This document shows positions 57,701 through 64,000 of a stretch of 64,000 bases of DNA, piece after piece. The notes beneath the pieces are model-generated. The model did no database searches. It saw nothing but the letters and a program-made list of their open reading frames with translations, and had not been told where the DNA came from. The stretch is taken from positions 186,001 to 250,000 of the forward strand of contig CAYGDI010000001.1 of the NCBI GenBank assembly GCA_964348695.1, read 5' to 3'. Position numbers and translations under genes: made by a program. Source of the DNA: JACPYF01 sp964348695. GTDB taxonomy: Bacteria > Patescibacteriota > Saccharimonadia > Saccharimonadales > Saccharimonadaceae. Position 1 is the stretch's first letter, and every line of letters starts with the position of its first letter.

Positions 57701-58510
57701 TTAACTGACTGAAAGTTTAAGTAGCTGAGTTCGGATATTGCCGTCCGCTAGTAACTTTTCTTGAGTAAAAACAATATTTGCAAGTAACCCAGACAAGCTC
57801 GAGCTGGGTTTTTGTTTTAGTGAAACTTCTACAATATGAGCAATGTCACGTACGAGATCCATAGCTTTGTCTCTATTACTACCTACCCTATAGCTTGTTA
57901 TAAGCTTTTCGTAAGTTGTACCTTGTATAAACGCCCTTGCCTCTTTTATGGACGCACTGCGCGCTGCAAAATACTCCTTGTCGCGAACGAGTCTCGTAAG
58001 TTCCGCGGGCAGTCCCATCGCCATATACTGCAATTGTAAACGTTTTTTTTCGTCAGTCACACCTAGTTCTTTTAGCAAATCCTCAGTCTGCGTGTTGGAT
58101 AGTGGTACGATCTCTATCTTTTGCACTCTCGAAAGAATAGTGGGCAGTAATATCTGTGGATTGTGAGCTGTCAGTATGAACATAACATGTTCTGGTGGCT
58201 CTTCTAGTAGCTTTAGTAGTGCATTTTGAGCCGGAGCTTGCATTGTATCCGCGTCATCGACAATAATCACTAGTTTCTCGTGCTGCTTGCTACGCGTAAA
58301 AGCGTACAATTCACGTATTGTTTTAATCTTTATGGTGCCCTTTTCATCTGGCTGGACGGTAACTATGTTCGAAACAGGTGTAAGTTTGGCAGCTATCTCT
58401 TTAGCAATAGAAGCCAGTCCAACACCGAAACGACCGTGCAGTAAAGTAGCATGGGGTTTACTCGTTACGATCGAATCGAGTTGCTTTTTGACGCTTTTTT
58501 GGATCAACAT
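57701..58510 (-). CDS. holB: DNA polymerase III delta' subunit-like protein
   Basis: A 269-residue clamp-loader subunit. The Walker A position is degenerate (LLHGRFGVGLASIAK), as expected for the non-ATPase delta'. KLVIIVDDADTMQAPAQNALLKLLEEPPEHVM (quoted in part: DDADTMQAPAQNALLKLLEE) and ILSRVQKIEI follow. The zinc module is absent and the protein has no Cys, as in DnaX. It is 2 bp from the pseudouridine synthase gene on the same strand, the last gene of the minus-strand unit that begins near 62 kb. Confidence 0.85.
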   Translation of the reverse strand: MLIQKSVKKQLDSIVTSKPHATLLHGRFGVGLASIAKEIAAKLTPVSNIVTVQPDEKGTIKIKTIRELYAFTRSKQHEKLVIIVDDADTMQAPAQNALLKLLEEPPEHVMFILTAHNPQILLPTILSRVQKIEIVPLSNTQTEDLLKELGVTDEKKRLQLQYMAMGLPAELTRLVRDKEYFAARSASIKEARAFIQGTTYEKLITSYRVGSNRDKAMDLVRDIAHIVEVSLKQKPSSSLSGLLANIVFTQEKLLADGNIRTQLLKLSVS

Positions 58511-58512
58511 TA

Positions 58513-59337
58513 TTACGATTTTACCATTTCTCTAAATTCCGCTGGCAGTGGCGCTTCAAAAACTTTTCTCTCACCGCCAGGCAATGTAAGTTCTAGACAC
58601 GTAGCGTGGAGAAACATTCTTTTTGATTCTTGGCCGTATACAATATCACCTACAATTGGGTGCCCTATATGCGCCATATGCACCCGAAGTTGATGAGTTC
58701 TCCCGGTAGTTGGTTTGAGTTCTACTAGTGAGTATCTACCGTTCGATGATAAAACTTTGTAGGTCGTGGAGGCGCTTTTGCCATTCACTCCCACTCTAAA
58801 CTGGCTTGGTTTGCTAGGATTTCTCTCTATCGGCAGCTCGATGCGTGCTTCGCTGTCCTTTGGGGTGCCTTCGACAACAGCCATGTAGGTTTTTTTTGCT
58901 TTTCTGTCGCTGAATTGTTTTTGTAATAACTTCGCTGTCTCGGCGTTCTTTACACCTATCATTACCCCGCTGGTCGCTCTATCAAGTCGGTGAATAATAC
59001 CAGGGCGGTTGGTGTCTTTGCCATAAGATGTGTAGTTTTTAAAAAAATCTGCCACTGTAGCCTCTTCAACGATACCTCCTTTTGCATGAGATAGGACTCC
59101 TGCAGGTTTGTCGATAACTATCACGTTTTCGTCTTCGTACACGATTGGCATATCTATGTGCTGCTGTCCAGGCTTTGTTCTGGTGTCTGCAGTTACTTCG
59201 TCATCTTCACCAAGTAGCAATTTGTTGCTGGAGACGACTTCTCCATTCACTTTTACATAGCCTGCAGCGATGTATTTTTGCCAGGCAGAACGAGAATGCT
59301 CGGGAAAGTACTGAGCAAGGTAGGCATCTAATCTCAT
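58513..59337 (-). CDS. RluA-family pseudouridine synthase (RluD-like)
   Basis: Converts uridine to pseudouridine in rRNA or tRNA. The 274-residue protein has an N-terminal S4 RNA-binding domain (MRLDAYLAQYFPEHSRSAWQ) and the catalytic motif HRLDRATSGVMIG with its Asp. TGRTHQLRVHMAHIGHPIVGD is the conserved C-terminal motif of the RluA family. The exact target position (RluD, RluC or similar) is not settled. It starts 1 bp inside the trpS stop region. Confidence 0.92.
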   Translation of the reverse strand: MRLDAYLAQYFPEHSRSAWQKYIAAGYVKVNGEVVSSNKLLLGEDDEVTADTRTKPGQQHIDMPIVYEDENVIVIDKPAGVLSHAKGGIVEEATVADFFKNYTSYGKDTNRPGIIHRLDRATSGVMIGVKNAETAKLLQKQFSDRKAKKTYMAVVEGTPKDSEARIELPIERNPSKPSQFRVGVNGKSASTTYKVLSSNGRYSLVELKPTTGRTHQLRVHMAHIGHPIVGDIVYGQESKRMFLHATCLELTLPGGERKVFEAPLPAEFREMVKS

Positions 59338-60365
59338 TATCTTAGTCCGACAGCTTTTTGAGCTCGTAGTAAGGTTTCATTGGCAACTTCGTTAGCTGCT
59401 GCTTCACTGGTCGCCAGCTTGGCTGATATAGTTTCGTCGCTGACTTGTGCTAGTTTGGCCTGAAAGTCTGTCAAGAAAGCTCTTACAGCGTCTGCGACCG
59501 CTTGTTTGAAATCGCCGTAGCTACTTTTACCTTGCCACTCACCTGTAACTTCGTCTTTAGTTTTACTAGTTGTGAGTGCTAAGATCTCTATTAAATTACT
59601 AATACCTGGTTGGTTTTGTGGGTCGTACTTGATATTAGCTAGATCATCAGTCGTAGCTCGCATAATTTTACCAGCTGCGAACTCAGGGTCTTCACTGAGG
59701 AATATTACACCTTTGCCTGATTCATCAGATTTGCTCATTTTTTTAGTCGGATCAGCAAGATCTTTGATACGTAGACCTTGATCTTTACTAAAAAGTTCAT
59801 GCTGTTGTTTGACAGGCAGCGGCACTGTGAATAATTCCCCGAAACGCTTGTTCATACGCTGGGCAATATCACGAATGTATTCTAAATGCTGGGTTTGGTC
59901 ATCACCGACTGGTACATATGTTGCGTTGTATAGCAGTATGTCAGCGGCCATTAGGACAGGGTAGTTAAATAACCCAACTGAGACCCTGTCATCGCCTAAT
60001 TTGGCAGTCTTGTCCTTGAACTCAGTCATTCTACCCATTTCACCAACACCAGTAAAACAATCCAATATCCAAGTCAGTTCACTGTGCGCAGACACATAAC
60101 TCTGGCGGTACAAATGTACATCATCATTATCTAACGGCAGTCCGGCAGCCACAAATAGGCGCAAGTTATTCCAGATTTGTCCTTGTAGTTCTTTGTGATC
60201 AATTGGTGTTGTGAAGCTATGGAGATCTGGCACAAAGAGGTTGATCTGATATTCATCAGATTTGTTTTTAGCCATGTCGATAATTGGCAACAAACCTCCA
60301 AAGTAGTTGCCCAGCGTGAGGTCGTTGTTAGCGCGAAGGCCTGTTAGGATTACTGGTTTACTCAT
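59337..60365 (-). CDS. trpS: Tryptophanyl-tRNA synthetase
   Basis: Charges tRNA-Trp. The 342-residue class I enzyme has the HIGH-equivalent LGNYFGG, and KMSKSDESGKG is the canonical second motif. The family segments LFVPDLHSFTT and VPVGDDQTQHLEYIRDIAQ are present. The frame opens to 60395, but ATG 60365, MSKPVILTG, is the natural start. It belongs to the minus-strand unit led by a candidate attenuator whose leader ORF has one Trp codon, which hints at Trp-linked control of this operon. Confidence 0.95.
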   Translation of the reverse strand: MSKPVILTGLRANNDLTLGNYFGGLLPIIDMAKNKSDEYQINLFVPDLHSFTTPIDHKELQGQIWNNLRLFVAAGLPLDNDDVHLYRQSYVSAHSELTWILDCFTGVGEMGRMTEFKDKTAKLGDDRVSVGLFNYPVLMAADILLYNATYVPVGDDQTQHLEYIRDIAQRMNKRFGELFTVPLPVKQQHELFSKDQGLRIKDLADPTKKMSKSDESGKGVIFLSEDPEFAAGKIMRATTDDLANIKYDPQNQPGISNLIEILALTTSKTKDEVTGEWQGKSSYGDFKQAVADAVRAFLTDFQAKLAQVSDETISAKLATSEAAANEVANETLLRAQKAVGLR

Positions 60366-60378
60366 ATATCTTTGTCTA

Positions 60379-61101
60379 TTATACCTCAGGCTCAACTAAA
60401 CCATATAGTGCATTTTTTTTGTTATAAAAACTAGCCCAATTTTGGTCTCCATAGCTAAAATGCCACCATTCTGTATATAAACTTGCAAAGCCGACGTCTA
60501 GCATAGCGCTCAGCAGCACCAGCCTGTTGTGTTTTTGTTCAGCTGTGAGTTCTTGTGCATACAAAAAGGCAATTGTGTCATCTGTATTGACGGGACAGCC
60601 GAAATCAACAAGCTCTTGAGAGTTGGTATTGAAAACATCTACATCAACAGCCGCACCACTGCTGTGTGGCGGTACTTTTTGCGTTGGATCTGAAACAAAG
60701 GTTCGTGTTATTGCTAATGTTTCCTCAAGAGATTTTTCGGGATGTTTCTTTTTAAAATCATCGTGAACTTGATCAAACAAAAGATGTTGAACTTCCAGCG
60801 GTCTATGAGAAGCTCGCACTACAAGCTGCCAGTCGTGCGGAAGTTTTTTTGTCACTTGCTCAAGCATAGTAGCAACAGTTTGACGCGTATATATGTGCTG
60901 GTAGTTTGGATGTTTTTCTATATACAAGCGATAAGCAGGTCCCTCAAACGGATCTATCATCTCAACCCATATTGGTATGATTTGAAGAGTTTTTGAGCTA
61001 TGGAGCGACACCAAACTGTCGCCATTCTCCTTGACTGGTATAGTGCCGGGTGGGGTTGATAGTGGTTGACGAGAGAGGTCTAGTTTTTTTTGCAAGTTCA
61101 T
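60379..61101 (-). CDS. D-alanyl-D-alanine dipeptidase-like protein (VanX-type)
   Basis: A 240-residue M15D zinc peptidase. The zinc site SSGAAVDVDVFN (His-x6-Asp pattern) and the later EWWHFSYGDQNW (Glu-x2-His) match VanX. VVRASHRPLEVQHLLF contains the conserved Arg. Such enzymes cleave D-Ala-D-Ala and can serve peptidoglycan recycling or attack on other cells' walls. No vanHA-like genes are present, so this is not a vancomycin-resistance cluster. No signal peptide is obvious. It overlaps the upstream gene by 4 bp. Confidence 0.87.
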   Translation of the reverse strand: MNLQKKLDLSRQPLSTPPGTIPVKENGDSLVSLHSSKTLQIIPIWVEMIDPFEGPAYRLYIEKHPNYQHIYTRQTVATMLEQVTKKLPHDWQLVVRASHRPLEVQHLLFDQVHDDFKKKHPEKSLEETLAITRTFVSDPTQKVPPHSSGAAVDVDVFNTNSQELVDFGCPVNTDDTIAFLYAQELTAEQKHNRLVLLSAMLDVGFASLYTEWWHFSYGDQNWASFYNKKNALYGLVEPEV

Positions 61102-62018
61102 ACAAGTAATTTTCCTTGTTCTATTGTTTGAATACGTTTGTCTACTGGGACTATTATGTCATGTTGTGAAAAGTTTGGTACACCAATAGCACTACCGAGT
61201 GCCTGAGACACTCCAGACAACCCTTTGATGCCTCTATTTTTGTCGTAAACAACATAACGTACACTCTGTGGCGGCAAGCACCCTAAAAGTTCAAGTGCTG
61301 CCTGCGCGACGGTGTTCACCTTTTGCATCAGGACTTCATTTTTTGTGTACTCTGTCATATCTTTGCCGCCAATATGATGGACTTCTTGTTCACCAGTGAG
61401 ACATGCATCTACGACCTCGATTGCCATCATTGCCTCTAGAGAAGGCATCAGTCCTGATAGTTTGCCTGACACGTCTTCTACACCGTATACGCCTAGCGTT
61501 TTTGCGCCGATCCCTACTTTTCTCTTTGTAGGATCACTGCTCACCATACCATCTCTTGCCAGTCTGAGAAGTGTCGATGTACTCTGTATGACAGCTTGGT
61601 AAACGCCACCTTCACCGTAAATGTCTTGGCCGACCGAAGCAAAGTACTCGCTGGATGTCATTGCAGAAGGGTCTAGCTGGCGCAGTGGCTGCATATGTAC
61701 GTCGGTCAACGAGCGACCAGGCTCTTCGTCTATCGTGAGGGCAGAGGGTGTATGTTTTTTCGCCTTTGACTGCCCTGCTTGGCTGAGTCGTGTGTAGACT
61801 CCGTCTTGTATTTTTTCAAGTGGTTGGCCGCTCTTGTCGTTTGACATGATTGTATCGACCATCTCGAGGCGGACACCCGCCATAGCTAGTGCTATGTAGT
61901 GGGGGTTGGTTTGTTGATTGAGGTTGCCCACATGTGGAGACGTTCTCACATCGTGTTGGGACACTACTGTTTCTAGCTCATCTATTGTTACTATAGGATG
62001 TTCAGTTATAAGTTTCAT
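61098..62018 (-). CDS. Unknown protein, first gene after the attenuator
   Basis: A 306-residue soluble, mostly helical protein with no family I recognise. It has segments HPIVTIDELETVVSQHDVRT, PHYIALAMAGVRLEMVDTIM and PSLEAMMAIEVVDACLTGEQ, with a Gly-rich patch RGIKGLSGVSQALGSAIGVP near the end. ATG 62018 has AAGGA 7 nt before it. It overlaps the VanX-like gene by 4 bp and heads the unit with trpS, so its control through the leader at 62042-62173 also governs the rest. Function unknown. Confidence 0.5.
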   Translation of the reverse strand: MKLITEHPIVTIDELETVVSQHDVRTSPHVGNLNQQTNPHYIALAMAGVRLEMVDTIMSNDKSGQPLEKIQDGVYTRLSQAGQSKAKKHTPSALTIDEEPGRSLTDVHMQPLRQLDPSAMTSSEYFASVGQDIYGEGGVYQAVIQSTSTLLRLARDGMVSSDPTKRKVGIGAKTLGVYGVEDVSGKLSGLMPSLEAMMAIEVVDACLTGEQEVHHIGGKDMTEYTKNEVLMQKVNTVAQAALELLGCLPPQSVRYVVYDKNRGIKGLSGVSQALGSAIGVPNFSQHDIIVPVDKRIQTIEQGKLLV

Positions 62019-62041
62019 ATGTTGTTCCTTTCGTGGTAAAT

Positions 62042-62064
62042 AAAAAATCGTCCTTTGCGGACGA
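62042..62064 (-). terminator. Attenuator terminator in the 62 kb leader
   Basis: On the minus strand TCGTCC-GCAAA-GGACGA followed by six T, 24 bp before the ATG of the downstream gene. The whole 5' arm can pair with an upstream segment instead (see the antiterminator). Confidence 0.82.
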
Positions 62065-62126
62065 CTGTATGACTTTGATTTCGTGGTATAAAGTTTTATT
62101 CTACACAATAAGCAATACAGTCGCCC
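62059..62126 (-). promoter_or_regulatory. Antiterminator arms competing with the attenuator
   Basis: GGGCGACTGTAT (62115-62126, inside the leader ORF) pairs over 12 bp, with one G-T pair, to ATACAGTCGTCC (62059-62070). The second arm contains the complete 5' arm of the terminator, so only one of the two hairpins can form. Confidence 0.75.
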
Positions 62127-62173
62127 TTCATAAAGCGATAGCGCCAGTTGCTGTACTGCATAACTTTGTTCAT
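62096..62173 (-). CDS. Leader peptide ORF of 25 codons
   Basis: The ORF reads MNKVMQYSNWRYRFMKGDCI and five more residues (AYCVE), then TAA. The ATG is 7 bp after the -10 box, so it would be translated from a leaderless transcript. Codons 7-14 are rich in Tyr, Trp, Phe and Arg. Codons 16-20 cover the 5' antiterminator arm. A ribosome finishing the ORF would mask that arm and let the terminator form, while stalling at codons 7-14 would leave it free. The controlling amino acid is a guess; Trp is attractive because trpS is in the operon. Confidence 0.6.
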   Translation of the reverse strand: MNKVMQYSNWRYRFMKGDCIAYCVE

Positions 62174-62180
62174 AACAGTC

Positions 62181-62208
62181 AGTATATCGTGTATTTCTTA
62201 TTTGTCAA
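62181..62208 (-). promoter_or_regulatory. Promoter of the attenuated operon
   Basis: TTGACA (62203-62208), a 16-bp spacer and TATACT (62181-62186) on the minus strand, 7 bp before the leader ORF. Confidence 0.75.
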
Positions 62209-62221
62209 ACAAATGATGCTG

Positions 62222-62227
62222 TATAAT
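62222..62227 (+). promoter_or_regulatory. -10 box of the GH63-like gene (leaderless)
   Basis: TATAAT followed by 7 bp and the ATG at 62235. No Shine-Dalgarno sequence is present. It is divergent from the attenuated operon. Confidence 0.6.
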
Positions 62228-62234
62228 CAAAACA

Positions 62235-63449
62235 ATGAAGGATGGGCACCTACAACACAAAATCAAACATCTCTACAAGCAAAACCGCCGTGAGGTTGAT
62301 GGATTTAGCTATACTATACCAAGTCTAAACACGTACCCGTATCAGTGGTTGTGGGATAGCTGTTTTATGGCGATTACGATGAGTCATTTTGACGTAGCGC
62401 AGGCAAAACAAGAACTGCAGGCTTTGGTATCAAAACAGTTCGAAAACGGCATGATACCTCACATGATTTATTGGCAACATACCAATGTACCTGATCACCT
62501 GAAGATTGCTTGGGGTAAACGCCAGACTAGCAGTATAACCCAGCCACCACTCCTAGCTGAAGCTGTTGGTAAAATCTATGCAGCTGATAGCGATATCAAG
62601 TTTGTGCGAGAGATGTTACCTCATATTCATAATTTTCATCGGTTTTTCTATCGCGACCGTGATCCACGTAAGTCAGGACTGATTGGTATAATCAACCCTG
62701 ACGAATCAGGCGAAGATACTAGCCCTCGTTTTGACCAGGCTTTAGAGCTCGGACCTAGTTGGACGTTAGCAGAAAATTATGCTGCTCGTATGGAACTGGT
62801 ACAGGATTGGCGCGAAGCTCGGTTTGTCGTCAAACAACGTATGGACCTCAAACATTGGGTGCGTGATCTGCCATTTAATTGCATACTACTAGAAGCTCTC
62901 AATACCACCGCCCGATTAGCTAGCCTAGCGGGCGAGGAACACATAGCGCAGTGGTCATTAGAACATGCCGAAAAGACATCAAAAGCTATCCGTGAAAAAA
63001 TGATTGCCGACGATGGACTGTTTTGTTCGACAATGAACTGGGGAGACAAAGAATTAAAGGTTAATATACGTACCTGGGCGCTGTTTATGCCGATGTATGC
63101 GGGTATCGCAACGCATGACGAAGCCAATCAGATGGTTGGAATGTTATCTGATCCTGATTTTTTCTCTACATCATACGGAATTCCAACGGTTTCTGTAGAT
63201 GAACCGAGTTTTGACTTAGAAAATACTTGGCCATGGCCAAATTGGCGCGGGCCGGTGTGGATGGGATCAAACTGGCTAATAGCTAAGGGTCTAAGACGTT
63301 ATGGCTATGATGAACAAGCCGACCAACTGCGTGATCAATCCTTGCAACTGATCGAAAAATCAGGATTTCGCGAGTTTTATAATCCGTTTTCTGGTGAAGG
63401 TTACGGAGCTGAAGGCTTTACCTGGGGCGGACTAGTGCTGGATATGTAA
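62235..63449 (+). CDS. GH63/MGH1-like glycoside hydrolase
   Basis: A 404-residue (alpha/alpha)6-barrel hydrolase. Typical motifs are YPYQWLWDSCFMAI, with the likely catalytic Asp, and NWRGPVWMGSNWLIAKGL and FYNPFSGEGYGAEGFTWGG at the end, as in the MGH1-like/GH63 family that cleaves glucose- or mannose-containing oligosaccharides such as mannosylglycerate. The protein lacks a signal peptide, so it acts in the cytoplasm. It is a single-gene unit. The substrate is uncertain. Confidence 0.8.
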   Translation: MKDGHLQHKIKHLYKQNRREVDGFSYTIPSLNTYPYQWLWDSCFMAITMSHFDVAQAKQELQALVSKQFENGMIPHMIYWQHTNVPDHLKIAWGKRQTSSITQPPLLAEAVGKIYAADSDIKFVREMLPHIHNFHRFFYRDRDPRKSGLIGIINPDESGEDTSPRFDQALELGPSWTLAENYAARMELVQDWREARFVVKQRMDLKHWVRDLPFNCILLEALNTTARLASLAGEEHIAQWSLEHAEKTSKAIREKMIADDGLFCSTMNWGDKELKVNIRTWALFMPMYAGIATHDEANQMVGMLSDPDFFSTSYGIPTVSVDEPSFDLENTWPWPNWRGPVWMGSNWLIAKGLRRYGYDEQADQLRDQSLQLIEKSGFREFYNPFSGEGYGAEGFTWGGLVLDM

Positions 63450-63531
63450 TCTTCTCTTTTACATTCTATTCATTAAAATACAAAAGAGAGGCGACAGAAA
63501 GGTATAATCTAACTATTCCTCTGCAGTAGTG

Positions 63532-63921
63532 CTAGACGAGTTGTATGATTACACACAACCTAAGGTTAGGATTACTTCCGGCAATACTAACTGTCGTCTT
63601 GACTGATCTTAGCTGAGGTGTTCCTTGAATGCGTTTTTCGAGCAACTTCACTATGTTTATATCATAGACATGAAGTGTATCTACGGTACGCTTTCTGATT
63701 TTTTGCGATAAGCAGATTGGTGTATCTTTTGAGATACGCGGAGAGTAATAGTTAGCTCTCTCGATAATCTTGTCGCAGATGTCAGTTACATATGAATTTG
63801 CCCAGTTCCTTAGCATTGACTCCAGGGTATCTTCCTTTTTTCTGACACCCTTTGGATTGATGTGAAACGTCTTTATATAGCGATCAATAAAGATCACATT
63901 GTCATAGTTATTTTCATTCAA
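63532..63921 (-). CDS. Hypothetical protein
   Basis: A 129-residue basic protein with no recognised family. Segments include VIFIDRYIKTFHINPKGVRK and DTLHVYDINIVKLLEKRIQG. The start is uncertain: the open frame begins at a TTG codon (63921) preceded by AGAAAGAAG. Its leader carries the same 17-bp element as the 30420-30791 gene and a TATAAT near 63988-63993. Confidence 0.4.
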   Translation of the reverse strand: MNENNYDNVIFIDRYIKTFHINPKGVRKKEDTLESMLRNWANSYVTDICDKIIERANYYSPRISKDTPICLSQKIRKRTVDTLHVYDINIVKLLEKRIQGTPQLRSVKTTVSIAGSNPNLRLCVIIQLV

Positions 63922-63932
63922 ACCAGTCTTCT

Positions 63933-63949
63933 TTCTGTCGAATTGTTAA
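63933..63949 (-). repeat. Shared 5' UTR element, copy B
   Basis: TTAACAATTCGACAGAA on the minus strand, identical to 30801-30817. It is preceded by the hairpin TTCGAGA-ACTC-TCTCGAA (63963-63980) and a TATAAT at 63988-63993. Confidence 0.6.
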
Positions 63950-64000
63950 GACCGTAGTCTCGTTCGAGAGAGTTCTCGAATAGTTATATTATACAACAGA

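Noticed and set aside
60379..61101. Vancomycin resistance cluster
   Set aside because: Only the VanX-like peptidase is present; there are no vanH or vanA-type ligase genes beside it.

Overview
The window looks like a chromosomal segment of an environmental Candidatus Saccharibacteria (TM7, Patescibacteria/CPR) or a close relative. This is inferred, not proven. The support is compact core genes with many 1-40 bp overlaps, a heliorhodopsin, a sortase with surface proteins, an L1 protein with a long N-terminal extension, and no rRNA or phage structural genes. TGA is used as an ordinary stop, so the UGA-to-Gly code of Gracilibacteria/Absconditabacteria does not apply.

Layout. (1) 0-3.4 kb: histidine biosynthesis genes hisD, hisB-N, hisG and hisE (minus strand), with a T-box leader before hisG, then tRNA-Gln. 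(2) 3.5-17 kb: superoxide dismutase, a pilin-like protein, an AI-2E family exporter, cysS, a DHH phosphoesterase, pyrE, pyrD, recR, ybaB, a glycosyltransferase-like membrane protein, a tRNA nucleotidyltransferase, dnaB and dnaX. (3) 17-28.9 kb, accessory: sortase, DUF1801, a Fic/VbhA-type toxin-antitoxin pair, a VOC protein, a three-gene CBASS-like operon (membrane effector, CD-NTase, E2-like protein), two large APNTG-anchored surface proteins, and a heliorhodopsin coupled to an NAD(P)-binding protein. (4) 28.9-38.4 kb: small unknowns and the ribosomal/transcription cluster secE-nusG-rplK-(ZIP transporter)-rplA and rplJ-rplL, split by dcd-thyX-tmk. (5) 38.5-55 kb: prs, two sensor kinases, speD-GT2, an unusual sigma-70 with a C-terminal extension, tRNA-Trp, a metallopeptidase, and a polyglucan operon (GT4, GH57, GH15). 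(6) 55-64 kb: a tRNA-Thr/Tyr/Thr cluster with rpmG and an att-like duplication, a AAA ATPase, holB, an RluD-family synthase, trpS, a VanX-like dipeptidase, an unknown protein behind a candidate attenuator, and a GH63-like hydrolase.

How it fits together. Nucleotide genes (pyrD/pyrE, prs, dcd/thyX/tmk) supply late pyrimidine steps and dTMP. Replication and repair genes (dnaB, dnaX, holB, recR, ybaB) are spread through the window. DnaX, HolB and RecR all lack their usual zinc-finger cysteines. The sortase probably anchors the two surface proteins. Many genes have a TATAAT box only 6-12 bp before the start codon and no Shine-Dalgarno sequence, which points to frequent leaderless mRNAs.

Most notable: the CBASS-like operon (19.5-22.0 kb), an attenuator with a 25-codon leader ORF before the operon that contains trpS (62.0-62.2 kb), and a histidine T-box (1.29-1.47 kb). 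All calls come from reading the sequence. No database search or structure prediction was run.
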